Shown in pieces: positions 12,330 through 23,567 of a stretch of DNA of 64,000 bases. Below the pieces are notes generated by a model that was given only the letters and a program-made list of their open reading frames with translations, was not told where the DNA came from and did not search any database. Each line of letters starts with the position of its first letter. Position 1 is the stretch's first letter. The stretch is from Multifurca ochricompacta (taxonomy: Eukaryota > Basidiomycota > Agaricomycetes > Russulales > Russulaceae), in the NCBI GenBank assembly GCA_022496185.1, contig WTXG01000102.1:1-64000 (forward strand), read 5' to 3'. Both the position numbers and the translations under genes were made by a program.

Positions 12330-14215
12330 CACATGTTCATTTCTTGCCGCTGCATACAGAGCATATCCATAAACGCTGCCCTTCGCATTGACATCAGCAC
12401 CATGGTCTAGCAGCCATTTTATGATCTCCAAATGTCCATTGTATGCCGCTGCGTGCAGAGAATATCCAAAACGGCCGCCCTTCGCATTGACATCAGCGCC
12501 ATGGTCTAGCAGTGATTTCATGATCTCCAAATGTCCATTGTATGCCGCTGCGTGTAGAGCATATCCAAACTGGCCGCCCTTCGCATTGACATCAGCGCCA
12601 TGGTCTAGCAGCCATTTCACCATCTCGAAATGTCCATAAGATGCCGCTGCGTGCAGAGCATATCCAAAATGGCCGCCCTTCGCATTGACACCAGCGCCAT
12701 TTTCTAACAGCCATTTCACGATCTCCAAATGTCCATTTTCTGCCGCTGCGTGCAGAGCATATCCAAAATGGCCGCCCTTCGCATTGACGTCAGCGCCATG
12801 GTCTAGCAGCCATTTCACGATCTCCAAATGTCCATTTCTTGCCGCTGCCTGCAGAGCATATCCATAAGTGCCGCCCTTCGCATTGACATCAGCACCATGG
12901 TCTAGCAGCCATTTCACGATCTCCAAATGTCCATTTCTTGCCGCTGCCTGCAGAGCATATCCAAAATGGCCGCCCTCCGCATTGACATCAGCACCGTGGT
13001 CTAGCAGCCATTTCACGATCTCCAAATGTCCATTGTATGCCGCTGCCTGCAGAGCATATCCATAAGTGCCGCCCTTCGCATTGACATCAGCACCATGGTC
13101 TAGCAGCCATTTCACGATCTCCAAATGTCCATTTCTTGCCGCTGCCTGCAGAGCATATCCAAAATGGCCGCCCTTCGCATTGACGTCAGCGCCATGGTCT
13201 AGCAGCCATTTCACCATCTCCAAATGTCCATTTGTTGCCGCTGCATGCAGAACATATCCATAAGTGCCGCCCTCCGCATCGACGTCAGCGCCATGGTCTA
13301 GCAGCCATTTCACGATCTCCAAATTTCCATTGTATGCCGCTGCCTGCAGAGCATATCCAAAATGGCCGCCCTCCGCATTGACATCAGCACCGTGGTCTAG
13401 CAGCCATTTCACGATCTCCAAATGTCCATTGTCTGCCGCTGCCTGCAGAGCATATCCATAATGGCCGCCCTCCGCATTGACGTCAGCACCATGGTCTAGC
13501 AGCCATTTCACGATCTCCAAATGTCCATTGTATGCCGCTGCCTGCAGAGCATATCCAAAATGGCCGCCCTTCGCATTGACGTCAGCGCCATGGTCTAGCA
13601 GCCATTTCACGATCTCCAAATGTCCATTGTCTGCCGCTGCCTGCAGAGCATATCCATAAAGGCTGCCCTTCGCATTGACGTCAGCGCCATGGTCTAGCAG
13701 CCATTTCACGATCTCCAAATGTCCATTTCTTGCCGCTGCCTGCAGAGCATATCCAAAATGGCCGCCCTTCGCATTGACGTCAGCGCCATGGTCTAGCAGC
13801 CATTTCACCATCTCCAAATGTCCATTGTATGCCGCTGCCTGCAGAGCATATCCAAAATGGCCGCCCTTCGCATTGACGTCAGCGCCATGATCTAGCAGCC
13901 ATTTCACCATCTCCAAATTTCCATTGTATGCCGCTGCCTGCAGAGCATATCCATAAGTGCCGCCCTTCGCATTGACATCAGCACCATGGTCTAGCAGCCA
14001 TTTCACGATCTCCAAATGTCCATTTCTTGCCGCTGCCTGCAGAGCATATCCATGACCGCCGCCCTCTGCATTTACATCAGCGCCATGGTCTAGCAGCCAT
14101 TTCACGATCTCCAAATTTCCATTGTATGCCGCTGCCTGCAGAGCATATCCAAAATGGCCGCCCTTCGCATTGACGTCAGCGCCATGGTCTAGCAGCCATT
14201 TCACCATCTCCATTT
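12330..14215 (-). repeat. 99-bp tandem repeat array encoding 19 near-identical ankyrin repeats
   Basis: Each 99-bp unit encodes a 33-residue ankyrin repeat of the type LEIVKWLLDHGADVNAKG followed by GHFGYALQAAAYNGH. Variation is confined to a few positions (Y/R/D/T/E before NG, N/H after NG, HF/TY/HY after GG, K/E after NA). The first repeat abuts the degenerate repeat PLKAACRIGQ and the last is followed by a half repeat ending IEHGARTNM. The frame is intact over the whole array. Copy B has only six full repeats at the same place. Confidence 0.95.
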
Positions 14216-15336
14216 GGCCAATTCTGCATGCCGCTTTCAATGGTGTATCATATGTGCCACCTCGAGAATTTACACTTCCAGGTTGCTTAATCCCCAGATA
14301 TTCCACCAGCTGCGGGAAGCCGCAGAGGGCCGCGTAGTATATTGGGTGTACCGAAGTGTCTTTTGTTCCCTCCTCCGTCCAGTCCTTTTCCGGGTCATAT
14401 ATCCCAATCCAAGCTATGAAATGGGTCTTGTCTGGGTCAAACAAGCTTTCCATTCCATCTCGTAAATTCAAGGAGACATCCTCGAATCGTGCGTGATCGA
14501 TCCAGTATTTTGCCGCGTATCGAGACAACGGGAAGTTCAAGATAGTATTAGTGTCCGTGGTCTTGTCGAATCCGAGCAGCGTGCTCAGGCATGTCTGCGC
14601 AAGCACTCTATGCGATTCATTGGGGAGAACATGGTAGCGCCTTTCCGTCGATCCCGCCAGCCGATCTGAGGTCAGGAATTCCCGCACAGAGAAGTGCGCG
14701 AACTGTACAACACGAGTCTCTTCTTCTTTGTCATCAACGTGATTGACAATGACAACCAAGCTTGAGCATGTGGACAGTACAGCTCCGTTAGAGTCCGGGT
14801 TTCGCCAAGTTACGTCATGCTTTGGCATATTACCAGCATCGAAATCGAATTCAAGCATCGTCGCAACCTCCTCGACTTGGAGTGGACGAACAGCGAATGC
14901 AAGGCATTGGAACAGACGATGAGCAAATTTCCAGTCATTATCGTCGATCCTTTGTAGTGTGGCCTCATATGTTTCATCCAGTGTTTTTGGGAGTGATTCG
15001 AGCGCCGAAAAAAAGTTCCTTGGTTGACAACGACGCAGTGTCTCCAGTTGGCAGAAAACCCATCTGAACCTACACCACGACATGAATAACGATCGCGAAA
15101 TAAATATTCATTTTGATTTGAAGCTTACATTCCATTTGCCTTTTCCGAGAGCGTATTGATCACGAGTTCCTTTCTCTCCGCCTCCCACACACTCATCATC
15201 GGGTCCGTGTTGACGGTTGAGTAGATATATTCGGAGATGTCCCGCGTTTGCCCGCTTTCTGAATGAAGCGATACACAATGTCGCGCCAGCTCTGTAAAAG
15301 CTTTCTGAATATCTGGTTCGGGACGGCTAGTAATAC

Positions 15337-16048
15337 TGTAGGAATAGCGTGAGCTCTGAGCCCGAAACCATCCACTCCGGCCCGCATTACCTCCTCACGC
15401 CTTCAATCCACTCTCTCTCGAATGTCACCACTTCTGGCTGGACCAGTTCGCTTTCTTCATTATAATTTCTGCTAATAAAACATTCTGACGTTAATTCGAC
15501 CTTAGTTTCTGACTGTCTCTGATACGATATAAATGCGATCGATACATAGCACGAAACATTATCTTTAGACTGCTTGCGTTCCGGGCCGCCTTCCCGTTCA
15601 TTCCTTTTCATCCTAATTGCCTTCTTCATCTCGCCTCTCAGGCTTTAACCTCTTTCTTCACAAATTCTACTTCATCACCGCCCTTCTCTTAGGTCTCTCT
15701 ACAGGTATTTAAAGGTACATACTTGCTTGTAGTAGGATCACCGAGCAGAAGCGCAATCTACGGTCATTCTCTCTCTCTCTCTTTCTCCTTTTGAGTGCTA
15801 AAGCAACCATCACGACGACGACAAGCCCAAGGTCAGCGGACCCAGCAGCAGCAAAGCCAGCAAGCCAGAAAAAGCCAGCAAACAGCCAAAGCCAGCAAGC
15901 CTTCGACGTATTCGACATATCGACGCATTTCGGCATATCAAGCATTTCGGCGCATCAGCACTTTCGACGACTTCAGCATCTTCTTCTCTTTCCCTCTTCT
16001 CGCGGAACCTTTCTCCGCAACGAACTCATACGGTCTCGCGATCGTACA
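15337..16048 (+). mobile_element. Solo LTR in the NACHT exon of NLR copy A
   Basis: The 712-bp insertion begins TGTAGGAATAGC and ends ATCGTACA (inverted TGTA/TACA termini), is flanked by the 4-bp direct repeat ATAC, and is absent from the same place in copy B. It contains a TATTTAAAGG box near 15707 followed by a CT-rich start region, so it reads as a plus-strand LTR. A diverged relative lies at 39023-39662. No internal retrotransposon sequence accompanies it, so it probably arose by LTR-LTR recombination. Confidence 0.85.
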
Positions 16049-17663
16049 ATACAGATCCTTAAATTTGCGAGGCGGAGGTCGACGAGGTCTTTAATAAGTT
16101 TCAATACTTCTTCACGTTTAGACGGCATTCCAGAGAGAGGACATTCGTCCAGGGCATCAATGATGATGTACATTGCGTCCTGAACAGGGGTTCCAAGCAT
16201 GGTCTTCAAACATCCCGCAAGAACGTTCTCGTCCGGCTGCTCCCGACCATTGCCATGTTTCGAGTATAATTCAGAAACAATGGCACGGTAGGCATCTGAC
16301 TGGGGATATAACTGTATCAAGAGAGAGGACAGTAGACCACGGATATTTTGCTTTGACTTGTCTCGAAAGTCGCAATAAAAGTACCCAAAGCAGGCAGATC
16401 CAGTATAACATAGACGCCGGACATCCTCAATGATGGTGGAACTGACCATTCAGGTGAGCGCTAATGACACCCTATAAGGCTAGGCAAACGTACCAAAGGA
16501 TGCTCTTGCCAGATCCCGCTTTCAAGAAAAGATCATCAGCAACAAGAAGCACCCAGATAACGCAGTCACCCTACCATTCCCATTTAACCATAGAAGCGAT
16601 CCCTCTGATTTCCATTCCTTGAATGTTTCGCCTTCAACGAACCACTTGGCAGTTCCCTCATGGTAAAGTTTCCGCGCAATGTTGTGATTTGTAGATGGGT
16701 CAGGGGGTGACAGCCATGTCTGAATATTCTTGTCCATCTGTTCATCTGAAAAAGAATGCCTTAGTTGCCTTGTCTATAATGTTACTACGAAAGGGATGAC
16801 GAACACATCATCTTGTTCACATTACCAAATGTGTGCGCCGCTACAGTGAGAGACTCTTCCTGGGTCAATTTGTCCAACCTCTGAAGGGCGTCCTGGACCT
16901 CATTATCCCCTATCAACATCCGTCCGTACGCCCCTGCCAAATGTTAAATCGCGGGAACATGAACACGGTAGTTCACTCACTGAGTCGTCCTTGTTGAATC
17001 TGTTTCGTCGCCAGAGCGAGGATGGTGAGCAGTTCCGCCATCGTCTTGACGAGGACCTCAACCATGGACTCGGTAAAGGAGGTCTCATGGGAAGTGTAAA
17101 TCTTGAGGCGGATGAGAAAGCGTTGCATGGATTCAAAGAGTTTGACGAGAGAATCGTAATTATCACTGATCTTCTTTGATGCCTTGGAATGAAGGTGAGA
17201 TAATGGATTGGAAGCGAAGGAGGGGGATACGGACAGAAAGAAGGACATCAATCGCAGAAAATATGGCCTGTGCGGGTGGAAACACCTGAAAAAAAACATG
17301 TTATAAACCGGTCATAGCGAATGGGCCACACCAATTAGGACTCACCGAACCAATACCATTTACAAGTGGTGCGCAGTTCGAGAGGGCGAGAAGTATATTC
17401 ACGGTTGGTTTAAGTCCCCTTAGAAGCTTCGTCTTATAATTGCCGTTCCGGAACATGTTAAACAGAGAGGTTCCTCCTTGAAGTACGTCGATCACGGCGT
17501 CCGCGGTGCCACATCCTTTCAGCTTATTGAGAAGCTGGTGTTCGGACAGATTTATGCCTGTGTTTGTAAGATACTGATCCAGAGCGGCATCTAAGATGAG
17601 CTTGAAATGAGAAGAGGAGGCAGTTGTGCGAATGTTTGTACGAGGAACTGAAGCTGAAGACAT

Positions 17664-18434
17664 GAAGCTAGACTGGGTTATGGTGAAGAGTAAGAGGATC
17701 GCTGGGAAAGGCGGCGGATGGTTATCGATGGTTTATGTATAGATAGCCGCCTAAGAGCGAAGATAGACGCTGAGATGTAGAGGTGACAAGAGGCAACATA
17801 GATTGGAGGACCAGTGAACTGAACGTTGCAGATGAAGCATCAGAACGGGCCATGACTAATATTTCCTCAGCCCTAATGCTAGATGATCATGCACGAGGAT
17901 CGAGAGAGAGATAAATCTATTGTATTTAGTGCTGCATTATGAAACTAACCTGTGTAGAAAACTTGTGTACAACTTGTCCGATATCAATCATTCGGCTTCC
18001 CTTGCTCACAAGTACATTCTCAAAATATCTGATCTAACAACACAACCAGTCTAATACTACTAATGCCCGGTAGGGAATTCTGCTCATTCCCCCTTCTAAT
18101 GAAGGCACAGCCGTGCGACGGCAAGCGAAGCCACCCAAACTTCTGTGTATGACAGCAAACACAAACAAAAACACGACGGCGAGCACGATCCAAATCCTGC
18201 TTTACATCACACCTACACCCACACCTTGACGAACTCCGACCGGCACGTCCGAGCCTAGCTTCCAGCCCCAACTAGCAGACGATGTGGAACCTTTAGCGCC
18301 AGCTTCGTGGATAGCGGCTGTTCCTTCAGGTGTAAGTTCCACTAGTTGAGGGATGGATAGGTACTCGTCTAATTGGGTGCATTTCCCAGTGGTGGTGACG
18401 ACGACGAATCCCTTCGCGTGCACCCAGAAGTCAT
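17664..18434 (-). other. NLR upstream region and a small unrecognised ORF fragment
   Basis: 17664-17880 is the presumed 5' flank of the NLR gene shared with copy B. On the minus strand 18202-18434 encodes an open stretch with FVVVTTTGKCTQLDEYL and LVELTPEGTAAIHEAG. This faintly recalls a winged-helix segment such as that of phenylalanyl-tRNA synthetase alpha, but it is too short to call. It stops where the MITE-like element begins at 18435, so it may be a gene fragment. Nothing else was seen. Confidence 0.25.
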
Positions 18435-19104
18435 CTTACTCTCCCCCACCGCTGACATCCCTAAAGTGGTAATATTGTCACACGACTGTGATGTGTAATA
18501 GTATTTATTTTAAAAAGGAAAGTTATCGTTGATCAACAAAATATCATTACAAATCAAAGTCATGTGACATGTAGACAACGTTTTGTAGTGAAAGACTGGC
18601 TCTGCTCATGCGACGACCTCACCCCCCTCACCTTCATCCAGGACACGCGGGCCTTCGTAAGGCCTCCTTCGGTGAGACGACCTTGCGAGCTGGATTAAGT
18701 CTGAGTTAGTGATGTTGGGTAGTATGGGTAAGTTCACCTTTCTTCTCCAACACACAGGCTCTCTTCCCCTCTTCACTCCTCTATCACATACACTGCCTCT
18801 CTTGTTTCCCTCTACCAAGAGGTTTTGCACATGGTGGTTCCTACATTTCTTTTATGTTCACAACAGTAGTTACTATGTACTGGTAGTAGCTGTGTGATTT
18901 GAGCAAGGCCCTGAAGTGCAAATAAAATTGACTTCAAAAAAGATAAAGAAACCTAATAGTGAAAGTGCTTAGCGTCCTCCCTCCTGTCCATGCAATGGAC
19001 AATAACATGTCAATAACTTTCCTTTTTAAAATAAATATTATTACAAATCACAGCCGTGTGACAAGATTGCCACTTTAGGGGTGTCAGTGGTGGGAGAGAG
19101 TAAG
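18435..19104. mobile_element. MITE-like element with about 95-bp terminal inverted repeats, split by a LINE fragment
   Basis: The left arm (CTTACTCTCCCCCACCGCTG onward) and the right arm, ending at 19104, are inverted copies of each other over about 95 bp with several transitions. Both carry CCTAAAGTGG, GTCACACG and TTTTAAAAAGGAAAGTTAT. The middle carries a LINE 3' fragment flanked by a 9-bp duplication, so the net element is about 300 bp. It has no coding capacity. A half copy lies at 6440-6735. Confidence 0.7.
18595..18956 (+). mobile_element. LINE 3'-end fragment with 9-bp target duplication
   Basis: This matches the 3' tail of the LINE at 20847-29563 (from CATCCAGGACACGCGGGCC through AATAAAATTGACTTC to an A-rich end). 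It is 5'-truncated and flanked by the direct repeat TAGTGAAAG (18586-18594 and 18957-18965), the expected product of target-primed reverse transcription. It landed in the MITE-like element. Confidence 0.8.
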
Positions 19105-20286
19105 GTGTCTATCTATCATGAATGGACCCCTGACAGCTCTAAAGGATTGGGCAAACAACCGAGCTTGACTTAATTTTAATTTTCCCACCACCCACCACTT
19201 TTTTCAACTCTTGTTTTATTAATTAGAATAACAGCACAACAAATGAAAACAGTCGAGCCTTTCTTTCGTCTTTTCTGCCATAACTACGAGAAGGCTGTCA
19301 ACGATCCAGTATGAGGATGGTACCGCGAAACAAAAAGAAAAAAAGAAGAGAGAGAATGGCTGCAGGGTACTGCCCGGGACCAACACACAAAGTTCAAATT
19401 CGACAAGAACGAGGCGAGACAGCCTAAGAATCTAAGTCGTTCAAATTACTGTGCTGATTGACCTTACCGTCTAGTAGCTGTGGGATAATCTCTTGTTGAT
19501 CTTTACCAAAGCGTCATGTCAGGAATCAATTTGCGCAAAGGAGGCAATGAGCTCCTACATATATCGGTAACCTATCACAGGCAAGTACCGATGGCTTGGG
19601 CATGATGGCGTTCTTCAGTCGCTATTAAAGCCAAGATTCCTCTCCATTGGCTGAAAATGAAGCAATTGGCAGAACTAGTGAACAGGGTGCTAGCTAGCTA
19701 CCCCCATCTTTCCTTCTTCCTGACTGCGCCATCATTACAGGGACTCCTCTGCGTGAAGCTGTCGCTAAAGGGCTGTCTGATCCACAATTTAACCGACCGA
19801 TGGCCCTCTCCGCATCCCAGCTAGACGCGGCAGTTAAACGTACTGCTACCAACTCACAACTCACTGCAGGAGCGCCTTTGGTGTCCCCGTAATGCGGCCC
19901 CTCAAACACTCTCCCCCTCTAATCGCGCCGCGCTGACTCCTCGAGCACAAGCTGAAACTCAGTGTTTGCATTCTTGGGTTCGCCCCTTTCTCGACTCGAG
20001 CGCGAACACGACCGGTTTGAACCCCCTTGACACTGCCACGGGTGGGGTGGCGCTGCGATCGCAAGTACTGGCCTCGTGTTATGCGTACACCCTGATGGGG
20101 TGTGTAAACATATGATCTGATCTGACGCATACGCAACTGGTCGAGTACCTTGCAATTAATGAAGGGGAGGGAGCCTCGTAGGATGGTGACGCATCACGCA
20201 TCACATTAGGTGATCGCGAGTACAATTCACGTTCCGAATATCCCGGACACTCTGGTGGCGTGGTACAACCCGTGCGATGCGTGCGT
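19105..20286. other. Spacer with no clear gene
   Basis: No complete gene is seen. At about 19690-19870 the plus strand has an open stretch with PLREAVAKGLSDPQFN and LSASQLDAAVKRT that looks protein-like, and about 20000-20100 another with TATGGVALRSQVLASC. They are in different frames with stops between them, so they may be remains of one decayed gene that I cannot identify. Confidence 0.35.
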
Positions 20287-20846
20287 GCCACACTCGGCTC
20301 CCTGACGCTCATTCAGACAAGACAACGATCTTACATGAGTACCAAACGTTAGTCATTAACAACTAGAAAGGCGAGTATACTACGAGAACATGTACTGTAC
20401 GTGTATTGCATCATATCATAAAGTAAAATGAATTGCAGTGTAATAAGTTACCTCCCCCCCCCCTCTTCCTCTCCGCTGAGCGCCAATCAAACCTCCTAAG
20501 CCATAAACCACCAAACCGAAAAACCGGAACAAACCACACACACACACCCTGTGCGATGCACTTCCTCCTCCCACTTCGCTTGCTCGCAGGCTCGCTACCA
20601 CTTCCTCTGCTCCGCAGCAACGGGCCAAAACAATCTCTCCCATACATCGCGAAACCAAACACGTCACGTAACTGGTGCGCCACCTCGCGCGAGGCCTATA
20701 CAACGTGCACGCCCCGCACACGCAGCGATCAACGCTGCCTAGGCACGCGTACGCGGCAACGGCGGCACGGGCACAGGCACGTCGAGCGGTGCTCGTCGGC
20801 GCGAGAGTGCCGCCCATAGCGCTGCACTGCGATCGCGCACCGTACC

Positions 20847-23567
20847 ATGGATGCTCTTACCCTCTCTGCTGACACTTGGCTCTCCAAGCCTACCACCCCA
20901 CGTGCCAAACGTTCACGCTGGTGGCGGCCTGCTTGTTCGCAGGCTGTCTCAGCTCTACGGCATGCCCGAGGGGACAATCATGCTAAACGTCACTTGCAGC
21001 ATGCCCTGACTGCAGAAATCAGGGCTGCCAAGCGGGACTGGGCTGACAAGGCCCTCCAAGAGCAAGACATCTGGGACGTGGCCAAGTGGCGTCTTGGACG
21101 CCGCCTGTCAATCATCCCAGCCCTTCACTCCTCCGAGGGCCCTCTGTTGTGGGACCGACCGTCTATGGAAACTGTGTTGGCAGCACGTTTCTTTGGGACT
21201 GAGTCATCCCCAGTCCAATTAAACTTTGTTGATGACCCCCCTCCCCTTCCCACCCGCCCCTTTGCCCCTCTCTCTGAGGCAGAAATACATGCCCTGCTCC
21301 GGAAGACCTCATCCAACTCTGCCCCAGGCCTCTCCAAGATCTCCTGGAAGCTACTCAAGCTGGCCTGGGAGTCTATCGACACCCATGTCACTTTTCTGTT
21401 TAACGCTTCCCTCTCTCACTCCTTCGTCCCCCCGCGCTGGAAACGTGCCCTCACTGTTGTCCTTCCCAAACCTAACAGGCCTGACTACACCCTGGCCAAG
21501 GCTCACCGGCCCATTTCCCTCCTGGAGACCCTGGCAAAACTCCTGGAGAAATGTGTGGCCAAGCGCCTGACCTATGACATTGATACTTATGGCACCCTTT
21601 CATCTGCCCAGTTTGGAGCACGCGCCCACTCATGCTGCCTTGACTCAGCCCTCTCTCTTGTCCACGATGTCACCCAGGTCCAGGCCCGCGGCTTTGTCTG
21701 CGGCATGGTCCTGTTTGATGTCTCTGGATTCTTTGATAATGTGCACCCTGACAGGTGCACACGTATCATCGAACGCCTTGGCCACCACCCCAGCCTCACT
21801 GGATGGATCCACTCATTCCTCACTGGCCGCTCAGCCTCCCTCTCCTTCAACGGCCACACAGGCCCCCCCATTCCTCTACACATTGGCACCCCCCAGGGCT
21901 CTCCCCTCTCCCCCGTCCTCTCCACCCTCTACACGAGCCCACTACTTGCCCTAGCCCAGTCCTGGGTTGGCTGCAAGCTGTCTATGTATGTTGATGATGG
22001 CTTGCTGTTCGCCTGGGGTCCCTCGTGGGACCACATCACCGCCTCCCTGGACAGACACTTCAGGATTGTCCTTGACTGGCTATCCCGTGCTGGGATGGCA
22101 GCTGAACCTGACAAAACCGAAGCCCTGTTCTTCTCCAGAGCACGCAAGCGCAACCTCCCCCCTGCCCATATCTACCTACCTGACCCCTCCCACAACACCT
22201 ACTTCAAGGTTGTCCCTGGGTCCACAGTACGTTACCTGGGCTTCTACTTCACCAAATCCCTGTCCTGGCGCCCACATGTCCAAATAATGTGCCGCCGTGC
22301 CCGGGCCTCCCTCCAACAACTCTCAGTCCTTGGTAACTCCTCCCGAGGCATCTCCATGGCCAACTGGCGCCTGGTCCTCAACGCCATCTGCTTGCCAGTC
22401 CTGGCCTATGGCTCACAACTATGGGTCCATTCCAGGCAAGCAACAGGGCTTATCAAGCTCTTGCAAGAGGTTGCCAATGCCATGGTCCATCGTATCTCTG
22501 GCTCCTTCCACACTGCCCCCCGAGCCCCCCTCCATGAACTGGTGCGTCTCCTACCCATGCGCCATTTTATCCACAAACTTGCCGAAACCACTGCCCTTCG
22601 GCTCCACTCGCTACCCCCAGCATCCCAGATCACCAAGCGCCTCCAACCTGGCGCAGACAACCACTTCTGGACTGGCACCCATCGCCGACCCCCACCCCGC
22701 CTTCTCACCCCCCTGAAAGCTCTTGCAGCACGCACCCCTAGCCTGGCATGCCCTGTTGATGTGCTCGCGCTCGCCCCCTGGGACTTCCCATCCTGGGGTG
22801 GCCGAGTAAACTTACTGGGAGTAGTGCCCCCACAAGCCCGTAAGGACTTGGTCGTGCAGCTCCTGGCACAGCCTCGTTCTGATGTGGCATTAATTCACTC
22901 TGCCTCGGCCCTTGGCAAGAAAGGCCGTCGAGACGGCACTACGGTTGGGGCCTCAGCCTCGACACTCATGGACTCCCGAGGTGAATGGACAATGGAATGG
23001 TGCCGCGGCACAGGGTTGACGCAGGCAGACCTTGACTTGTTTGGCATAGCACAGACCATGCACTGGCTCACTGGTTTCTTCTCCGCTGACGTTCCTCCAC
23101 CCCCCTCCATCTACTTTACAGCCTCTTCTTCCTCCTCTCTGCTTCGCCTCCAGTCTCGGGACCCCAAGCAATTTAACAGTGACTTCATTCTTTTCCAACG
23201 ATCTTTGCTTACTTTCCTTTCTTCCTTCCCAGGAACCTGCCTCACTCTTATGTGGGTCCCAGCTATGAAAGATTACCGCGCTGCGCTTGTCTCTGCGAAA
23301 GCGGCTGACCACTCCCGTGTGTCCACTCCCTCGGATGCACTCGATGAGCGACCCTCCCCGGCCAAATGGAAGTCCCTCTCCCGCCTCCGCGCCTTTAGTA
23401 ACTGGCGCAAGGAATGGCTTCGATCCCGGGCGGCCAACACCCCCACCACCACTCATCCCGACCGCCGGGACAACCACGCCTACTCCCTCTCCATCCACCC
23501 CACCTATGACGCCCCCTCCGGGCATAACCACCCCTCTGGTCTGCCGCGACTAAACCCCGGGGCGTAG
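20847..23567 (+). CDS. LINE ORF2 protein: reverse transcriptase and RNase H-like region
   Basis: The 906-codon frame starts at ATG 20847 at the truncation point, in the linker after the missing endonuclease (SRWWRPACSQAV). The RT has AHRPISLLETLAKLLEK, QFGARAHSCCLDS, FDVSGFFDNVHPDR, GTPQGSPLSPVLS and the catalytic YVDDGLLF at about residue 380. A thumb (MANWRLVLNAICLPVL) follows. The RNase H-like tail is degenerate: IHSASALG stands where a TDGS-type motif would be, and WVPAMKDY where WxPAH is usual. It ends at a TAG (23565-23567). The next domain continues in another frame, so a frameshift lies nearby. Confidence 0.85.
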   Translation: MDALTLSADTWLSKPTTPRAKRSRWWRPACSQAVSALRHARGDNHAKRHLQHALTAEIRAAKRDWADKALQEQDIWDVAKWRLGRRLSIIPALHSSEGPLLWDRPSMETVLAARFFGTESSPVQLNFVDDPPPLPTRPFAPLSEAEIHALLRKTSSNSAPGLSKISWKLLKLAWESIDTHVTFLFNASLSHSFVPPRWKRALTVVLPKPNRPDYTLAKAHRPISLLETLAKLLEKCVAKRLTYDIDTYGTLSSAQFGARAHSCCLDSALSLVHDVTQVQARGFVCGMVLFDVSGFFDNVHPDRCTRIIERLGHHPSLTGWIHSFLTGRSASLSFNGHTGPPIPLHIGTPQGSPLSPVLSTLYTSPLLALAQSWVGCKLSMYVDDGLLFAWGPSWDHITASLDRHFRIVLDWLSRAGMAAEPDKTEALFFSRARKRNLPPAHIYLPDPSHNTYFKVVPGSTVRYLGFYFTKSLSWRPHVQIMCRRARASLQQLSVLGNSSRGISMANWRLVLNAICLPVLAYGSQLWVHSRQATGLIKLLQEVANAMVHRISGSFHTAPRAPLHELVRLLPMRHFIHKLAETTALRLHSLPPASQITKRLQPGADNHFWTGTHRRPPPRLLTPLKALAARTPSLACPVDVLALAPWDFPSWGGRVNLLGVVPPQARKDLVVQLLAQPRSDVALIHSASALGKKGRRDGTTVGASASTLMDSRGEWTMEWCRGTGLTQADLDLFGIAQTMHWLTGFFSADVPPPPSIYFTASSSSSLLRLQSRDPKQFNSDFILFQRSLLTFLSSFPGTCLTLMWVPAMKDYRAALVSAKAADHSRVSTPSDALDERPSPAKWKSLSRLRAFSNWRKEWLRSRAANTPTTTHPDRRDNHAYSLSIHPTYDAPSGHNHPSGLPRLNPGA

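Larger units (their letters stand above)
12282..17663 (-). pseudogene. STAND/NLR protein: Goodbye-like domain, NACHT, ankyrin repeats; broken by a solo LTR (copy A)
   Basis: This is a fungal NOD-like receptor, the kind of intracellular sensor linked to non-self recognition and programmed cell death. The start is MSSASVPRT at 17663. Exon 1 and exon 2 give the Goodbye-like region (FPPAQAIFSAIDVLLS), then MLIGDNEVQDAL. A 25-bp mini-exon (16494-16518) encodes the P-loop GSGKSIL. The next exon starts at 16441 with STIIEDV and carries the Walker B-like MYIIIDALDEC. Likely introns: 17286-17345, 16934-16980, 16746-16825, 16519-16574, 16442-16493 and 15070-15128. After the NACHT come 19 full 33-residue ankyrin repeats and a closing IEHGARTNM. 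A 712-bp solo LTR (15337-16048) sits in the NACHT exon just before TSRPEP, so the full receptor cannot be made, although the last 933 codons stay open. Copy B shows the uninterrupted exon. Confidence 0.85.
6750..17880 (+). repeat. Tandem duplication, copy A (peptidase plus NLR block)
   Basis: The homology to copy B starts at GCCACACTCGG (6750 and 20287) and ends at TTTCCTCAGCCCTAATGCT (17880 and 39720). Both copies lie in the same direction. Copy A holds an unknown minus-strand gene, an S28 peptidase gene and an NLR gene, and is interrupted only by one solo LTR. By eye the shared non-coding DNA between the peptidase and the NLR is more than 90 percent identical to copy B. The 2.4-kb spacer 17881-20286 separates the copies. 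Confidence 0.9.

Noticed and set aside
12330..14215. Regular repeats that might suggest a CRISPR array or satellite
   Set aside because: The 99-bp units are contiguous, encode ankyrin repeats in one open frame and have no spacers; the genome is eukaryotic.
12388..14337. A ladder of plus-strand ORFs of 60-83 residues at a 198-bp period, all with ALTSAPWSSSHF-like sequence
   Set aside because: They are antisense shadows of the 99-bp ankyrin repeats on the minus strand; the repeat alone explains their spacing and similarity.
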